64,000 bases of DNA from Verrucomicrobiales bacterium (GTDB lineage Bacteria > Verrucomicrobiota > Verrucomicrobiia > Limisphaerales > J093): contig JACKPW010000002.1 of NCBI GenBank assembly GCA_024233215.1, positions 534,583 through 598,582 of the forward strand. The letters are read 5' to 3'. Below the pieces are notes generated by a model, which ran no database searches, was not told the origin of the DNA, and worked only from the letters and a program-made list of their open reading frames with translations. The position numbers and the translations under genes are program-made. Shown here in pieces: positions 1 to 8,517 of this stretch (its first letter is position 1; each line of letters starts with the position of its first letter).

Positions 1-248
1 CAGACGAAGACCCCCAGCAAACCGAACGTCGCGGTGAACGGGATTTCCAGCAGCGGTTGGTAGGGGGCGATCCAGTCTTCCCAGCCGTTGATCGGAAGGG
101 AAGAAACCACCAGGAACAGGCCGCCGATGATGGTCAGTGGCACCACCGCCACCATGCCGGCCCGAATGGCGGACATGTAGGTGTTCTCGCTCAGCACCGT
201 CAGGGCCGGTACCAGGCGCCGGTTCAGAAAGCCCTTGTCCGAGTCCAT
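1..248 (-). CDS. PTS sugar transporter subunit IIC, N-terminal part (runs off the left edge)
   Basis: Only the first 82 codons are in the window; the gene continues beyond base 1. The protein starts MDSDKGFLNRRLVPALTVL and goes into a hydrophobic stretch (AGMVAVVPLTIIGGLFLVV). This layout matches the start of lactose/cellobiose-type PTS permeases (EIIC, CelB-like), which form the membrane channel of a sugar phosphotransferase system. The ATG lies 2 bases after the stop of the upstream acetyltransferase gene, so the two are probably co-transcribed and translationally coupled. The sugar cannot be told from this fragment. Confidence 0.65.
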   Translation of the reverse strand, partial: MDSDKGFLNRRLVPALTVLSENTYMSAIRAGMVAVVPLTIIGGLFLVVSSLPINGWEDWIAPYQPLLEIPFTATFGLLGVFV

Positions 249-250
249 GG

Positions 251-898
251 CTATTCGTCCAATCGCCGGCCCATGTAGATGCAACCGTCCTCCGCGGTCC
301 CAACCCGGATCAATTCCCGGAACCCCAACCGCTCGTAGAACCCGACCGCACGCAGGTTCCGAATGCTGACTCCCAAGTGGGCACCCGACGATCCCTTCTG
401 CCGGAGGATGTCCATGACCTGGTCCATCATCCGGCGTCCGAAGCCCCTCCCCTGGGCCCGCTGCAACAGGTCGATGTGCAAATGGGCGGGATACAACGCG
501 TAAGGCTCCGGGCAGTAATAGTCGGGATGGTGATACCAGGAATGGACCTCCTGGACGCGGGTCCACCCGGCAGGATCCCCCTGTGGGGCGGGGAACTTCG
601 CGCACAAGCCAGGGCGCCACTCGGCCTCGTAGCGCGCGTAAAAGCCCTTCGAGTCGAAAGCTCCCAGGGCATAGCCGCAAATCCCTTCCGCGTCCTCCAG
701 GATCAGGCTCAACTCCGGTTCGTAGGCGAGGTACGGCCCCACGAAGATGCGGCCCAGTGCATCCGGGTCTTCGCGATAGAACGGTTCACCGTCGGCGCCA
801 TGATCCCCGGTCTTCAGGCAGACATGGTAGGCGCCCGCCTCGTCTCCCGGCCGGGCGGGACGAATCGTGCAGGGCTGCGGCGTGTCCTGGCTTCGCAT
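251..898 (-). CDS. GNAT family N-acetyltransferase
   Basis: A 215-residue protein. The acetyl-CoA binding motif of GNAT enzymes is visible near residues 150-165 (LLQRAQGRGFGRRMMDQ), followed by the usual C-terminal segment (NLRAVGFYERLGFREL). The fold normally transfers an acetyl group from acetyl-CoA to an amine. The substrate is unknown. The W/Y/H-rich central segment (EVHSWYHHPDYYC) recalls GNAT domains found near sugar-active enzymes. I chose the ATG at 898 rather than the upstream TTG at 970 because the family homology begins right after it (TIRPARPGDEAGAYHVC). It is followed after 2 bases by the PTS IIC gene, which suggests a role in amino-sugar use; that role is inference. Confidence 0.75.
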   Translation of the reverse strand: MRSQDTPQPCTIRPARPGDEAGAYHVCLKTGDHGADGEPFYREDPDALGRIFVGPYLAYEPELSLILEDAEGICGYALGAFDSKGFYARYEAEWRPGLCAKFPAPQGDPAGWTRVQEVHSWYHHPDYYCPEPYALYPAHLHIDLLQRAQGRGFGRRMMDQVMDILRQKGSSGAHLGVSIRNLRAVGFYERLGFRELIRVGTAEDGCIYMGRRLDE

Positions 899-1191
899 TT
901 CGGGCTTGGTGGGACATTCGCCCCGGGAGCGCAAGCACAAAGTCGGCCGCCCACGATTGCCGGCCAACAACTTGCGCGCACGCAGGTAGCAGTCGTGACG
1001 CTTGAACCGAGAAACCGCCGCTGGCTGGCGTAGCCGCCGACGTGAGTCGGCGCAAGTCTCCTCCCCAACTTGGCCGACGGTGGCCGCGCTTGAGGCAAGC
1101 CACGCTGCTGACGGCGCTGCCCGGCACCAATTCCACCCAATATGCCGATATCAAGATCCGCCCCTTTTCCGGGATTTGAGAATACCTGTCT
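899..1191. other. Intergenic region with one copy of the GCCGAC dispersed palindrome
   Basis: No convincing gene. Bases 1025-1052 hold a variant of the dispersed repeat found again at 60921, 61028, 61135 and 63913: an inverted pair GCCGAC/GTCGGC followed by GCAA. The rest shows nothing recognisable. Confidence 0.6.
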
Positions 1192-2865
1192 TCATAGGGT
1201 CAACTCCCCGCCGAGCATCTTTGCCTCCTTCAGGTCGATTCGGGCTTTGTGGCCGTGTTTGGCAAGCAGATGCAGCAAGTTCGCGCCGTTCAGCAGCACC
1301 AGCGGCTTTCCCTTGGCAAACTCGTAGGCCTCAGGGCCGTAATCCGACGTGGTCACGAGGATTCCCTTGCTGGCTCCCTCAGCCATCACCGTGCCGTACA
1401 AGTCTCTCACAAAGGAGAGGCCAACCGTGTTCGTGTAGCGCTTGGCTTGGATGACGGTCTTTCCGCCACGAATCGGGTCGGGATCGAACGCCACAGCATC
1501 GACTCCGCCGTCCCGGCTTGCCTGGGTCACCTTGACCTCGCCTCCCGCCAGGCTGAACTCCTTCGCGAAGACTTCCCTGATCAAGTGTTCAAAATCCTCC
1601 CAGTCCATCGCTGCCAGGTTAAAACCCTCATCGAGTTGACCGGCCACCTCCTGCGAGGCAACGAAGCGTTTGTCTTCCCGACTGATGCTCAAAACCGGCG
1701 CCACCGGGGCAAGCCTGTGCAGTTTTGAGCTGCCAACACCTTTCAGGTCTTTGAAGCATGCCTTGGCATCAACGTGCGCCAGATCCCTTTGCTCGAAGTC
1801 GGCCCTGTTCGCATGCACCGAGAGGATGCACGCCTTTGCAAGCTTGCCTGTCGCCTCGTCGATGCTCTCAACCCAGCCGTTGAAGACCACCGCCTCAAGC
1901 GCGTTTACCCGATCTGCCTCGAACAGCTCATGCACCGTTCGCAGGCAGATTTGATACACCAGATCATCGTACAGGCTGTTGGACTCCCGTTCGGAGATGA
2001 AGGACTCCACAAACTCATCCCTCGACTTCACGTACTTGACCTCCTTCACTCTCGGCAGGCTGCCAGGCGCCGGCAGAGCATAATCCACGACGAGGATCTT
2101 GGTTTCCGGGTTGAACTCGATCTCAAAGTCCTGCGGAAACGAATCCGGATAATCCGACCGTGACAGTACCAGGTCGCAGTAGTCCTTGATGGCTTCCGGT
2201 TCAAGAGCTTCGTACTCCGCCCTGCGTTTGTCGACCGCTTCGTTGTCGCGTTGCTGTCGGGCTTCAAACTCCTCTCGTTCTCGCGTCCACCGCTCGAATT
2301 GAGCCAGGTAGCCCGCGTGCTACTCTTCGTTTTCGGCTTGAGTGGCCTCGACTGCCGCCTGCCACGTACTGCAGTCGCTCTCGTACAACCGGAGGCAGCT
2401 TTCCACCTTCGCCTGCTTCTTGGATTTGATGAGCTTGTCCGCGAAGGTGAGCACCGGCTGGTACCTGGGAGCCTCGGGGTTGGGCTCCTCAGGAAAGGCG
2501 GGATACTGTGGTGCCTGCGGCTGGGGCTTGGGAAAGGGCTCGGCACTCTTCAGGCATTCCCACTCTATGGCGTCATCGACCTCCAGAGTGGCCTCCAATG
2601 TACGGCGGACTTCGTCAATTGCCGCCTTCGCCTCGAGACTGCGCGTTTCTGCCTCTTCCTGTCTCGCTCGAAGGCGGGCTACGGTTGACAATCGCTGCTC
2701 GGCGGCGGCGGTTCTTTTCCGCTCCCGAGCAAGCTTCTCCTGATACTGCCATTCCCAGGTGAACTCCTGAGCCCTCGCCTTTGCGTCCACGATGGCTCTG
2801 TCGTTGCCGGTAATGATCCGCTGTTTGCCCAAGCCAGGGTGCGTCACTCTTGCCTGCCATCTCAT
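1192..2865 (-). pseudogene. Mrr-like restriction endonuclease interrupted by an in-frame TAG
   Basis: One reading frame of 557 codons runs from the ATG at 2865 to the stop at 1192, broken only by a TAG at 2320-2318 (codon 182). The N-terminal part (about codons 30-115) is a charged coiled coil. The C-terminal part (about 419-540) is an Mrr-type endonuclease domain: MDWEDFEHLI start, DGGVDAVAFDP, then VIQAKRY, giving the PD-(D/Q)xK catalytic arrangement. Such enzymes cut modified or foreign DNA. The sequence on both sides of the TAG reads naturally in the same frame (QAENEE, stop, HAGYLAQFERW), so one base change from CAG or TGG explains it. A good ribosome site (GAGGA) precedes the ATG. It could be a dead gene, two separately translated halves (a GTG at 2088 could restart) or a sequencing error. 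Confidence 0.75.
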
Positions 2866-3178
2866 TGCTGATTCCTCACATGGACGGATAGAACTACGCC
2901 GCCTCGCCGGAGTCTATTCTGCGTCCCGCCCAACGTGCAGACTGATCTCCAGGCACCGGTCGCTGCCGTATAGTGTGCACAAGGCGAGTGGTAATGACGA
3001 GCATCCAGTGCGCGTCGGCAGCGGGTGGGGATGCCCTCGCAACGTCAAGGTTGACTGCCATCCCGTCGCGGTGATCGGTCAAGGTGTCGTCAAGGGGACG
3101 TTTCTCACTTTTGACACTTCTGGTTCCCACACGCCACGTCTGAGACGTTTGCGCGGCTTCCATGCGCAGACAGCTCCG
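2866..3178. other. Intergenic region, nothing recognised
   Basis: About 310 bases between the restriction gene and the DUF5615 toxin gene. Short open frames exist on both strands but none has a family motif, a plausible start signal or sensible composition. No repeat of the families seen elsewhere in the window was noticed. Confidence 0.4.
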
Positions 3179-3496
3179 TTAATCCCAGTCCAATTCGCGA
3201 TACTCGCCGGGTCGCATTACGCTGACGGCAGTGGCCACTTTGTTCTGATGCCTCTGAATCTCCGGCCAGTTTGTAGTGGGCAGCACCAGGATGGCCAATT
3301 GTCTGCCAGCGAGATTCCGTTGATATCGGAGGTTCTTGTCGGTGGTCACAAGGATGTCGAAACGTCCCTCCGCCACGCCCAGCAGGTCGCCGTTCTCCAA
3401 CGTTGACCACCCCAACTCGAACGCCGTGGCGACTTTGTGTGGCGCAAGTGTCTTGCGCAACGGCGCAGGCGTGCCCTGATCAAAGAGAATTCGCAT
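3179..3496 (-). CDS. DUF5615 PIN-like toxin
   Basis: A 105-residue protein starting MRILFDQGTPAPLRKTLAPH, with an early Asp (D6) and a later DILVTTDKNLRYQRNL segment. These are the typical acidic positions of the DUF5615 (Mut7-C/PIN-like) family. Members are presumed ribonuclease toxins and are usually encoded just after a DUF433 antitoxin, which is the case here (13-base gap). The activity is inferred from the family. Confidence 0.75.
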   Translation of the reverse strand: MRILFDQGTPAPLRKTLAPHKVATAFELGWSTLENGDLLGVAEGRFDILVTTDKNLRYQRNLAGRQLAILVLPTTNWPEIQRHQNKVATAVSVMRPGEYRELDWD

Positions 3497-3509
3497 ACCG
3501 ACGTTGAGT

Positions 3510-3734
3510 TCAGGTCGCCGCTACCGACAAGGACGCCTCCGCAAACCTCAGCACCGTCAGGGCCTGCTCACGGGTTACTCCCGGGAACCACTCCACGAAA
3601 TCCTCAACGCTCGCGCCGCCTTCCAGGTTCTCGAAGAGCGCGCGCACCGGAACCCGGGTGTCCTTGAACACCCAAGCTCCGCTCACCCGGCCGGGCACTC
3701 GCTCCACGGCGGGACATTGGGACCAGTCCAACAT
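3510..3734 (-). CDS. DUF433 antitoxin
   Basis: A 74-residue protein with the hallmark DUF433 core: an aromatic/GxP start, then KDTRVPVRALFENLEGG, then VEDFVEWFPGVTREQ, a winged-helix-like DNA-binding unit. DUF433 proteins pair with DUF5615 toxins and probably bind both the toxin and their own promoter. It is the first gene of the pair. Confidence 0.8.
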   Translation of the reverse strand: MLDWSQCPAVERVPGRVSGAWVFKDTRVPVRALFENLEGGASVEDFVEWFPGVTREQALTVLRFAEASLSVAAT

Positions 3735-3778
3735 GTCGGCAGTCTACGATTCGCCAGCCCGAGTTGCCAGACGCGCTT

Positions 3779-4180
3779 TCATGCCAGCAACGTCTTGAAT
3801 CCGGCCTGCTCGGAGTGGCGGTCGGCCGTGAGCGCCTCGGTCACTCCGAGCTCCGTCATCACGACGAAGGAAGTGCAATCTGTTAGCGGCCATTCCTTGT
3901 CGGGCCTTTCCAGATAGAGAGCTCGGCCACGACGAAGGAGGCCTGCGTCGGCCCGGACGAGGGTGAACGCCGGGTCCTGTTCGACCACGCTCCACAGCAC
4001 AAGCACCTCTGATCGGTGTAGTGGTTTGCACAAGGCGTCGGCCAGTTCGACGAGCACGAACTCGGTGGTGACCAAGGACAACCCCGGCGTTCTGGAAGCC
4101 ACCAGTGCTCGCTGATGTGCTCCGTCCCGTTCGTTCAACAACGCGAGGAAGTAGAACGTGTCGGCGAAGACCGGCCTCAT
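3779..4180 (-). CDS. PIN-domain toxin (VapC-like ribonuclease)
   Basis: 133 residues with the PIN acidic positions in place: D7 (VFADTFYF), E40 or E45 (TTEFVLVELADAL), D101 (PLTDCTSFVVM) and D120 (ALTADRHSEQAGF). These residues bind the metal ions that support RNA cleavage in VapC toxins. The start overlaps the end of the antitoxin gene by 4 bases (ATGA), the usual toxin-antitoxin layout. The RNA target is unknown. Confidence 0.8.
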   Translation of the reverse strand: MRPVFADTFYFLALLNERDGAHQRALVASRTPGLSLVTTEFVLVELADALCKPLHRSEVLVLWSVVEQDPAFTLVRADAGLLRRGRALYLERPDKEWPLTDCTSFVVMTELGVTEALTADRHSEQAGFKTLLA

Positions 4181-4404
4181 GGTTTGCGCGGGTGTCCCTT
4201 GGTGTAGTGGGCGTGGTTGAGGGCAAAGTCCTCAGGCCAGTCCGGCCGCGGTTTCGCCAGCTTCAGGATGGCCTGGAGGAAAGGGGGATCATCGCCGGCA
4301 ACGGCGATTGGGATCACCTCCACTTCCGCCCCCTCCGGAAGCCTTGCCTCTGGCGGCAGGACAACCACGCCGTTCTTGACTGTGCCCTTGTAGCTCATGT
4401 CCAT
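4177..4404 (-). CDS. Antitoxin partner of the PIN toxin
   Basis: About 75 residues starting MDMSYKGTVKNGVVVLPPEA. The pattern (short beta start, KNGVVVLPP, then LPEGAEVEV) is that of AF2212/DUF104-like and related beta-barrel antitoxins. An upstream in-frame ATG at 4449 would add 15 residues of poor similarity, so the ATG at 4404 (or 4398) is preferred. It lies directly upstream of and overlaps the PIN toxin. Confidence 0.7.
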   Translation of the reverse strand: MDMSYKGTVKNGVVVLPPEARLPEGAEVEVIPIAVAGDDPPFLQAILKLAKPRPDWPEDFALNHAHYTKGHPRKP

Positions 4405-4455
4405 TGAATACTGCCAAGCCGTGGCTTGAGCAAGCCGTGCAGCCCGCATTCTTGT

Positions 4456-6624
4456 TCACGGCAACTTAACTTTCTCCCGCAGGTTCCAGGCGGTGAAGGC
4501 CAGTTTGTCGGCGGCTTCCTCGATCTGTTTGGTCGTAGGCTTGCCGGCGCCGTGGCCGGCCTTGGTCTCGATCCGGATCAACACCGGATGAGTCCCCCGA
4601 TTGTACTCCTGCAGGCGCGCCGCGAACTTGAAGCTGTGCGCCGGCACCACGCGGTCGTCGTGATCCGCCGTCGTGATCAGGGTGGCCGGGTATTCCACGC
4701 CCCGACGGAGGTTGTGATAGGGCGAATAGGCCTGCAGTGCGGGGAAATCCTCCGCGTTGTCGGGCGAGCCGTAATCGGATGTCCAGGCCCAGCCGATGGT
4801 GAACTTGTGGAACCGCAGCATGTCCATCACGCCGACCGCCGGCAGGCAGACGCCGTACAGGTCTGGTCGCTGGGTCATGCAGGCGCCGACCAACAGTCCG
4901 CCGTTGCTGCCACCGGCGATCGCCAGTTTGTCAGACCGGGTGTAGCCATTTGCGATCAGCCATTCCGCCGCCGCGATGAAGTCGTCGAAGACGTTCTGCT
5001 TTCGCTCCTTCGTGCCGGCCTGATGCCATTCCTCACCGTATTCGCCGCCGCCGCGCAGGTTGGGTTGGGCATAGACCCCGCCCATCTCCATCCAGACGAG
5101 GTTCGCCACGGAAAAACGCGGGGTGAGGCTGATGTTGAAGCCACCATAGGCGTACAGCAGCGTGGGCACATGGCCGTCAATCTTCAGGTCGCGTCGATGC
5201 GTGATGAACATCGGCACGCGGGTGCCGTCCTTGCTCTGGTAGAAGATCTGTTTCGTGACGTAGTTGTCAGGGTTGAAGGCGAGCTTTGGCGCCCGGAACA
5301 CCGTGGTTTCGCCGCTCTTCAGGTCGTGCCGGTAGACTGCTCCCGGCAGGTTGAAGCTGGTGAAGCTGAAGAACGTTTCGGTGTCGCCGCGTTTCCCGCC
5401 GAAACCACCCGCCGACCCGATCCCGGGCAGGTCGATCTGCCCCGCCGCCGAGCCGTCGAGGGCGAAGAGCCGGACCTGCGATTGGGCGTCCTTGAGATAC
5501 TCGACCAAGAACTGGTTGTTCAGCACGTTCACGCCCTGGATGGTCTCGGGCGCCTCCGCGATGAGTTCCCTCCAATTCGCCCGTTCGGGCTTCCGGGTGT
5601 CGATGGCGATCACCCGGCCGCGGGGCGCGTCGAGGTCGGTGTGGAACCAGAAGACCGGGCCGTCGTTGTCGATGAAGCTGTAGGCCGCGTCGAAGTCGTT
5701 CAACAACTCCACCACCGGAGCCTCGGGTTGCTGGAGGTCCTGGTAGAACACCCGGTTCTTGGGATCGGTTCCCTTCCAGATGCTGATGATCAGGTAGCGC
5801 CCATCGTCGGTGACGTCGCCGCCGAAACCCCATTCCTTCTGGTCGGGCCGATCATAGACCAGGCGGTCCTCCGACTGCGGCGTGCCGAGGCGGTGGTAGC
5901 AGAGCTTCTGAAAGTAGTTCACGCCGGTGAGTGCGGCGCCTTCCTTCGGCTCGTCGTAACGGCTGTAGAAGAAGCCCTTGCCGTCCCTGGTCCAGGAGGC
6001 GCCGGAGAACTTCACCCAACGCAGGTGATCCTCCAGGTCCTTCCCGGTGTCGACGCTGCGAACGTGCCACTCCTGCCAGTCTGATCCGGAGGCGGACGTG
6101 CCGTAGGCGAGGTGCCGGCCATCGGGACTGACGGCGGTGCTGGTCAACGCCACGGTCCCGTCCTCGGCGAGCACGTTGGGATCGAGGAGCAGGCGCGGTT
6201 CGGCGTCCAGCGAGGCGAGCGTGTAGAGGACGCTCTGGTTCTGCAGTCCGTCGTTTTTGAAAAAGAAGTAGCGACCGCCCTCCTTCCAGGGGATGCCGTA
6301 GCGTTCGAAGTTCCAGAGCGTGGTCAGGCGCGCCTTGATGCGGTCGCGGTAGGGAATGCGATTCAGGTACGCGAAGGTCACCTCGTTTTCCGCGGTGACC
6401 CAGGCTTCGGTGGAGGGTGAGTTGTCGTCCTCGAGCCAGCGGTAGGGATCGTTGATCACCTGGCCGTGAAGCACGTCGACGACATTGGTCTGGGCGGTGA
6501 CGGGATAAGCCGAGGTGGCCAGCTGACGACCGGACACGCAGCCGGTGGCGAGCAGGGTGAGGGTGAGGAACGTCGCCATTGAGACGGCGAACCGCGGCAG
6601 GCCGGGGGGCTTGGGGGACTTCAT
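4456..6624 (-). CDS. Prolyl oligopeptidase family serine peptidase (S9A), lipoprotein
   Basis: 722 residues. The N-terminus is a lipoprotein signal peptide (FLTLTLLATGC, lipobox Cys near residue 29), so the enzyme should be anchored in the cell envelope. A seven-bladed propeller region follows (about 60-450; DPYRWLEDD is the typical family start). The C-terminal alpha/beta-hydrolase has the catalytic Ser at about 573 in GGSNGG, the Asp in DHDDRVVP and the His in KAGHGAGKPT. The family cleaves short peptides after proline. I used the ATG at 6624 because it gives a clean signal peptide; no strong ribosome site is visible. It stands alone between a toxin-antitoxin pair and a MarC gene. Confidence 0.92.
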   Translation of the reverse strand: MKSPKPPGLPRFAVSMATFLTLTLLATGCVSGRQLATSAYPVTAQTNVVDVLHGQVINDPYRWLEDDNSPSTEAWVTAENEVTFAYLNRIPYRDRIKARLTTLWNFERYGIPWKEGGRYFFFKNDGLQNQSVLYTLASLDAEPRLLLDPNVLAEDGTVALTSTAVSPDGRHLAYGTSASGSDWQEWHVRSVDTGKDLEDHLRWVKFSGASWTRDGKGFFYSRYDEPKEGAALTGVNYFQKLCYHRLGTPQSEDRLVYDRPDQKEWGFGGDVTDDGRYLIISIWKGTDPKNRVFYQDLQQPEAPVVELLNDFDAAYSFIDNDGPVFWFHTDLDAPRGRVIAIDTRKPERANWRELIAEAPETIQGVNVLNNQFLVEYLKDAQSQVRLFALDGSAAGQIDLPGIGSAGGFGGKRGDTETFFSFTSFNLPGAVYRHDLKSGETTVFRAPKLAFNPDNYVTKQIFYQSKDGTRVPMFITHRRDLKIDGHVPTLLYAYGGFNISLTPRFSVANLVWMEMGGVYAQPNLRGGGEYGEEWHQAGTKERKQNVFDDFIAAAEWLIANGYTRSDKLAIAGGSNGGLLVGACMTQRPDLYGVCLPAVGVMDMLRFHKFTIGWAWTSDYGSPDNAEDFPALQAYSPYHNLRRGVEYPATLITTADHDDRVVPAHSFKFAARLQEYNRGTHPVLIRIETKAGHGAGKPTTKQIEEAADKLAFTAWNLREKVKLP

Positions 6625-6700
6625 AGGTAGCATCAAGTTATGTCGGCAGAGTGCCGTCTGCGGCGGGGGGATGCCAACGGAAAAACCACTTCGAGGCACC

Positions 6701-7342
6701 TCACTTGCCGAGTGACTCCACCGCTCCCTTCACCCCCTCGATAAGCATCTGAACGCCGATGACGCCGAGGATCAGGCCCATGATTCGGGTCACGACACTG
6801 AGGCCCGATTGCCCGAGGTAGCGCACGAGGCGTTCCCCGTAGATGAAGGCGAGATAGGTGATGCCGCAGAGCACCGCGAATGCTCCCACGGTGATCGCCA
6901 TTTCGAGCAGGCCGCCCTCGGAGGCGAAGCTCATGGCGGTGGCGATGGTGCCGGGACCGGCGAGGATGGGGATGGCAAGCGGCGTGACCGCCACGCTCAG
7001 GGCGGCTTCCAGATCCTGCCCGTCCTCGCCACTCTGGTGGGCGTGCACCGGGGAGGCACTCCCGTGCATCATTTGATAACCGATGATGGCGACGAGGACA
7101 CCCCCCATGATTCGGAAGGCAGGCAGGGTGATCCCGAACAGGCTGAAGATGAGCCTGCCCATGAGGGTGAAGATGAGGATCAGCACGAAGGCCGTGAGCA
7201 CCGACTTGCGGGCGACCTTCTTGCGGACCTCGACCGAATCATCGGAGGTCAACCCGAGGAAGATCGGCGTGTTGGCAATCGGATTCATGATGGCGAAGAA
7301 GCCCATGAACACGGAGAGGACATGTCCGAGCAACGGATTCAT
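6701..7342 (-). CDS. MarC family (UPF0056) integral membrane protein
   Basis: 213 residues with six hydrophobic segments. It carries the family signatures AIMNPIANTPIFLGLT near the start and PLAIPILAGPGTIATAM in the middle. MarC proteins are inner-membrane proteins of unclear transport function; the old link to multiple antibiotic resistance has not held up. Length matches the family. Confidence 0.88.
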   Translation of the reverse strand: MNPLLGHVLSVFMGFFAIMNPIANTPIFLGLTSDDSVEVRKKVARKSVLTAFVLILIFTLMGRLIFSLFGITLPAFRIMGGVLVAIIGYQMMHGSASPVHAHQSGEDGQDLEAALSVAVTPLAIPILAGPGTIATAMSFASEGGLLEMAITVGAFAVLCGITYLAFIYGERLVRYLGQSGLSVVTRIMGLILGVIGVQMLIEGVKGAVESLGK

Positions 7343-7375
7343 GCGGCGTTGCTATATCAAATCCGAGGCGTGTGT

Positions 7376-8476
7376 TCAAACCGGGCAGGGCGCCACGGGC
7401 AGGTCGTGGGCGGCGGCCACGGCCGGCTGGGTGAGCCTGCCGTCCATGACATTGATACCGCCCCGCAGGGCGGGTTGTTGGCGGCAGGCTTCCGCGAGGC
7501 CGTGGTCGGCAATGAGTTCCACGTAGCGATAGGTGGTGTTTGCCAGGGCCTGGGTGGCCGTGCGGGCGTAGGCACCGGGCATGTTGGCGACGCAGTAGTG
7601 CATCACGCCTTCGGCCTCGAACACGGGATCGTCGTGGGTGGTGGCGCGGGAGGTCTCGGCGCAGCCGCCCTGATCGATGGCGATATCCACGAACACGCTG
7701 CCCGGCCGCATTGCCTTCAGCATGTCGCGTCGGATCAGGCGGGGCGCCCGGGCGCCCGGCAGCAGTACCGCGCCGATCAGGAGGTCGGTGCGCGGCAGGA
7801 GATCCATCAGGTGGGATTCATCGGAGTACAGCGTGTGGGCGGTATGGAGGGTGATGTCGAGGAAGCGCATCCGTTCCACGTCCACTTCGAGAATCGTCAC
7901 ATCCGCCCCGAGGCCGGTGGCCATGCGGGCGGCGTTGATGCCGGAAGTGCCACCGCCGAGCACGAGCACCTTGCCGGGCAACACGCCCGGCACTCCCCCC
8001 AGGAGCACGCCGCTGCCGCCGGAATGCCGGGCCAGGAAGAACCCGCCGACAATGATGCTCATCCGTCCGGCGATTTCGCTCATGGGTTCCAGCAGGGGAA
8101 GTCGCCCGCCCACCTCGATGGTCTCATAAGCGACCGCGGTGACGCCGGATTTCATGAGTGCCTCGGTCAGTTCGCGGCCGGCGGCGAGATGCAGGTAAGT
8201 GAAGAGAATCTGGCCGGGGCGCAGCATCGGGTATTCGGAGGGCTGCGGTTCCTTGACCTTGACGATGAGGTTCGCCTGCTCAAAGACGGGTGCCGGTTCG
8301 GCCACCAGCGTGGCGCCGGCGTGTTCGTATTCGGCGTCGAGAAACCCGGCATCGGCCCCGGCCCCCTTTTCGACGAGCACCTGATGGCCGCGGCGAATGA
8401 GTTGGTAGGCGGCGGAAGGCAGGAGGGCCACCCGATGTTCCTGCCGTTTCACTTCCCTGGGGATTCCAATGATCAT
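7376..8476 (-). CDS. ald: Alanine dehydrogenase
   Basis: 366 residues starting MIIGIPREVKRQEHRVALLP, the classic start of alanine dehydrogenase/PntA-type proteins. The NAD-binding glycine motif is VLVLGGGTSGINAARMA, followed by an acidic residue at the end of the next strand (VTILEVD). Substrate-binding elements are also present (KVKEPQPSEY; HLAAGRELTEAL; MSEIAGRMSI). The enzyme interconverts L-alanine and pyruvate plus ammonia using NAD. An upstream in-frame start at 8572 adds 32 unrelated residues, so the ATG at 8476 is chosen. Length is normal for the family. Confidence 0.92.
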   Translation of the reverse strand: MIIGIPREVKRQEHRVALLPSAAYQLIRRGHQVLVEKGAGADAGFLDAEYEHAGATLVAEPAPVFEQANLIVKVKEPQPSEYPMLRPGQILFTYLHLAAGRELTEALMKSGVTAVAYETIEVGGRLPLLEPMSEIAGRMSIIVGGFFLARHSGGSGVLLGGVPGVLPGKVLVLGGGTSGINAARMATGLGADVTILEVDVERMRFLDITLHTAHTLYSDESHLMDLLPRTDLLIGAVLLPGARAPRLIRRDMLKAMRPGSVFVDIAIDQGGCAETSRATTHDDPVFEAEGVMHYCVANMPGAYARTATQALANTTYRYVELIADHGLAEACRQQPALRGGINVMDGRLTQPAVAAAHDLPVAPCPV

Positions 8477-8517
8477 GCCGGTAATGTGCCTCCCGTGAGG
8501 CCAAAGGCAATGTCCGG

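Noticed and set aside
2318..2320. The TAG in the Mrr-like gene as a recoded codon (pyrrolysine or similar)
   Set aside because: No sign of pyl genes, and the lineage suggested is not known for amber recoding; a point mutation is simpler.
4426..6084. A 552-codon open frame on the plus strand
   Set aside because: It lies opposite the prolyl oligopeptidase gene, whose motifs are unmistakable; the plus-strand translation is V/G/D/H-rich antisense of a GC-rich gene.
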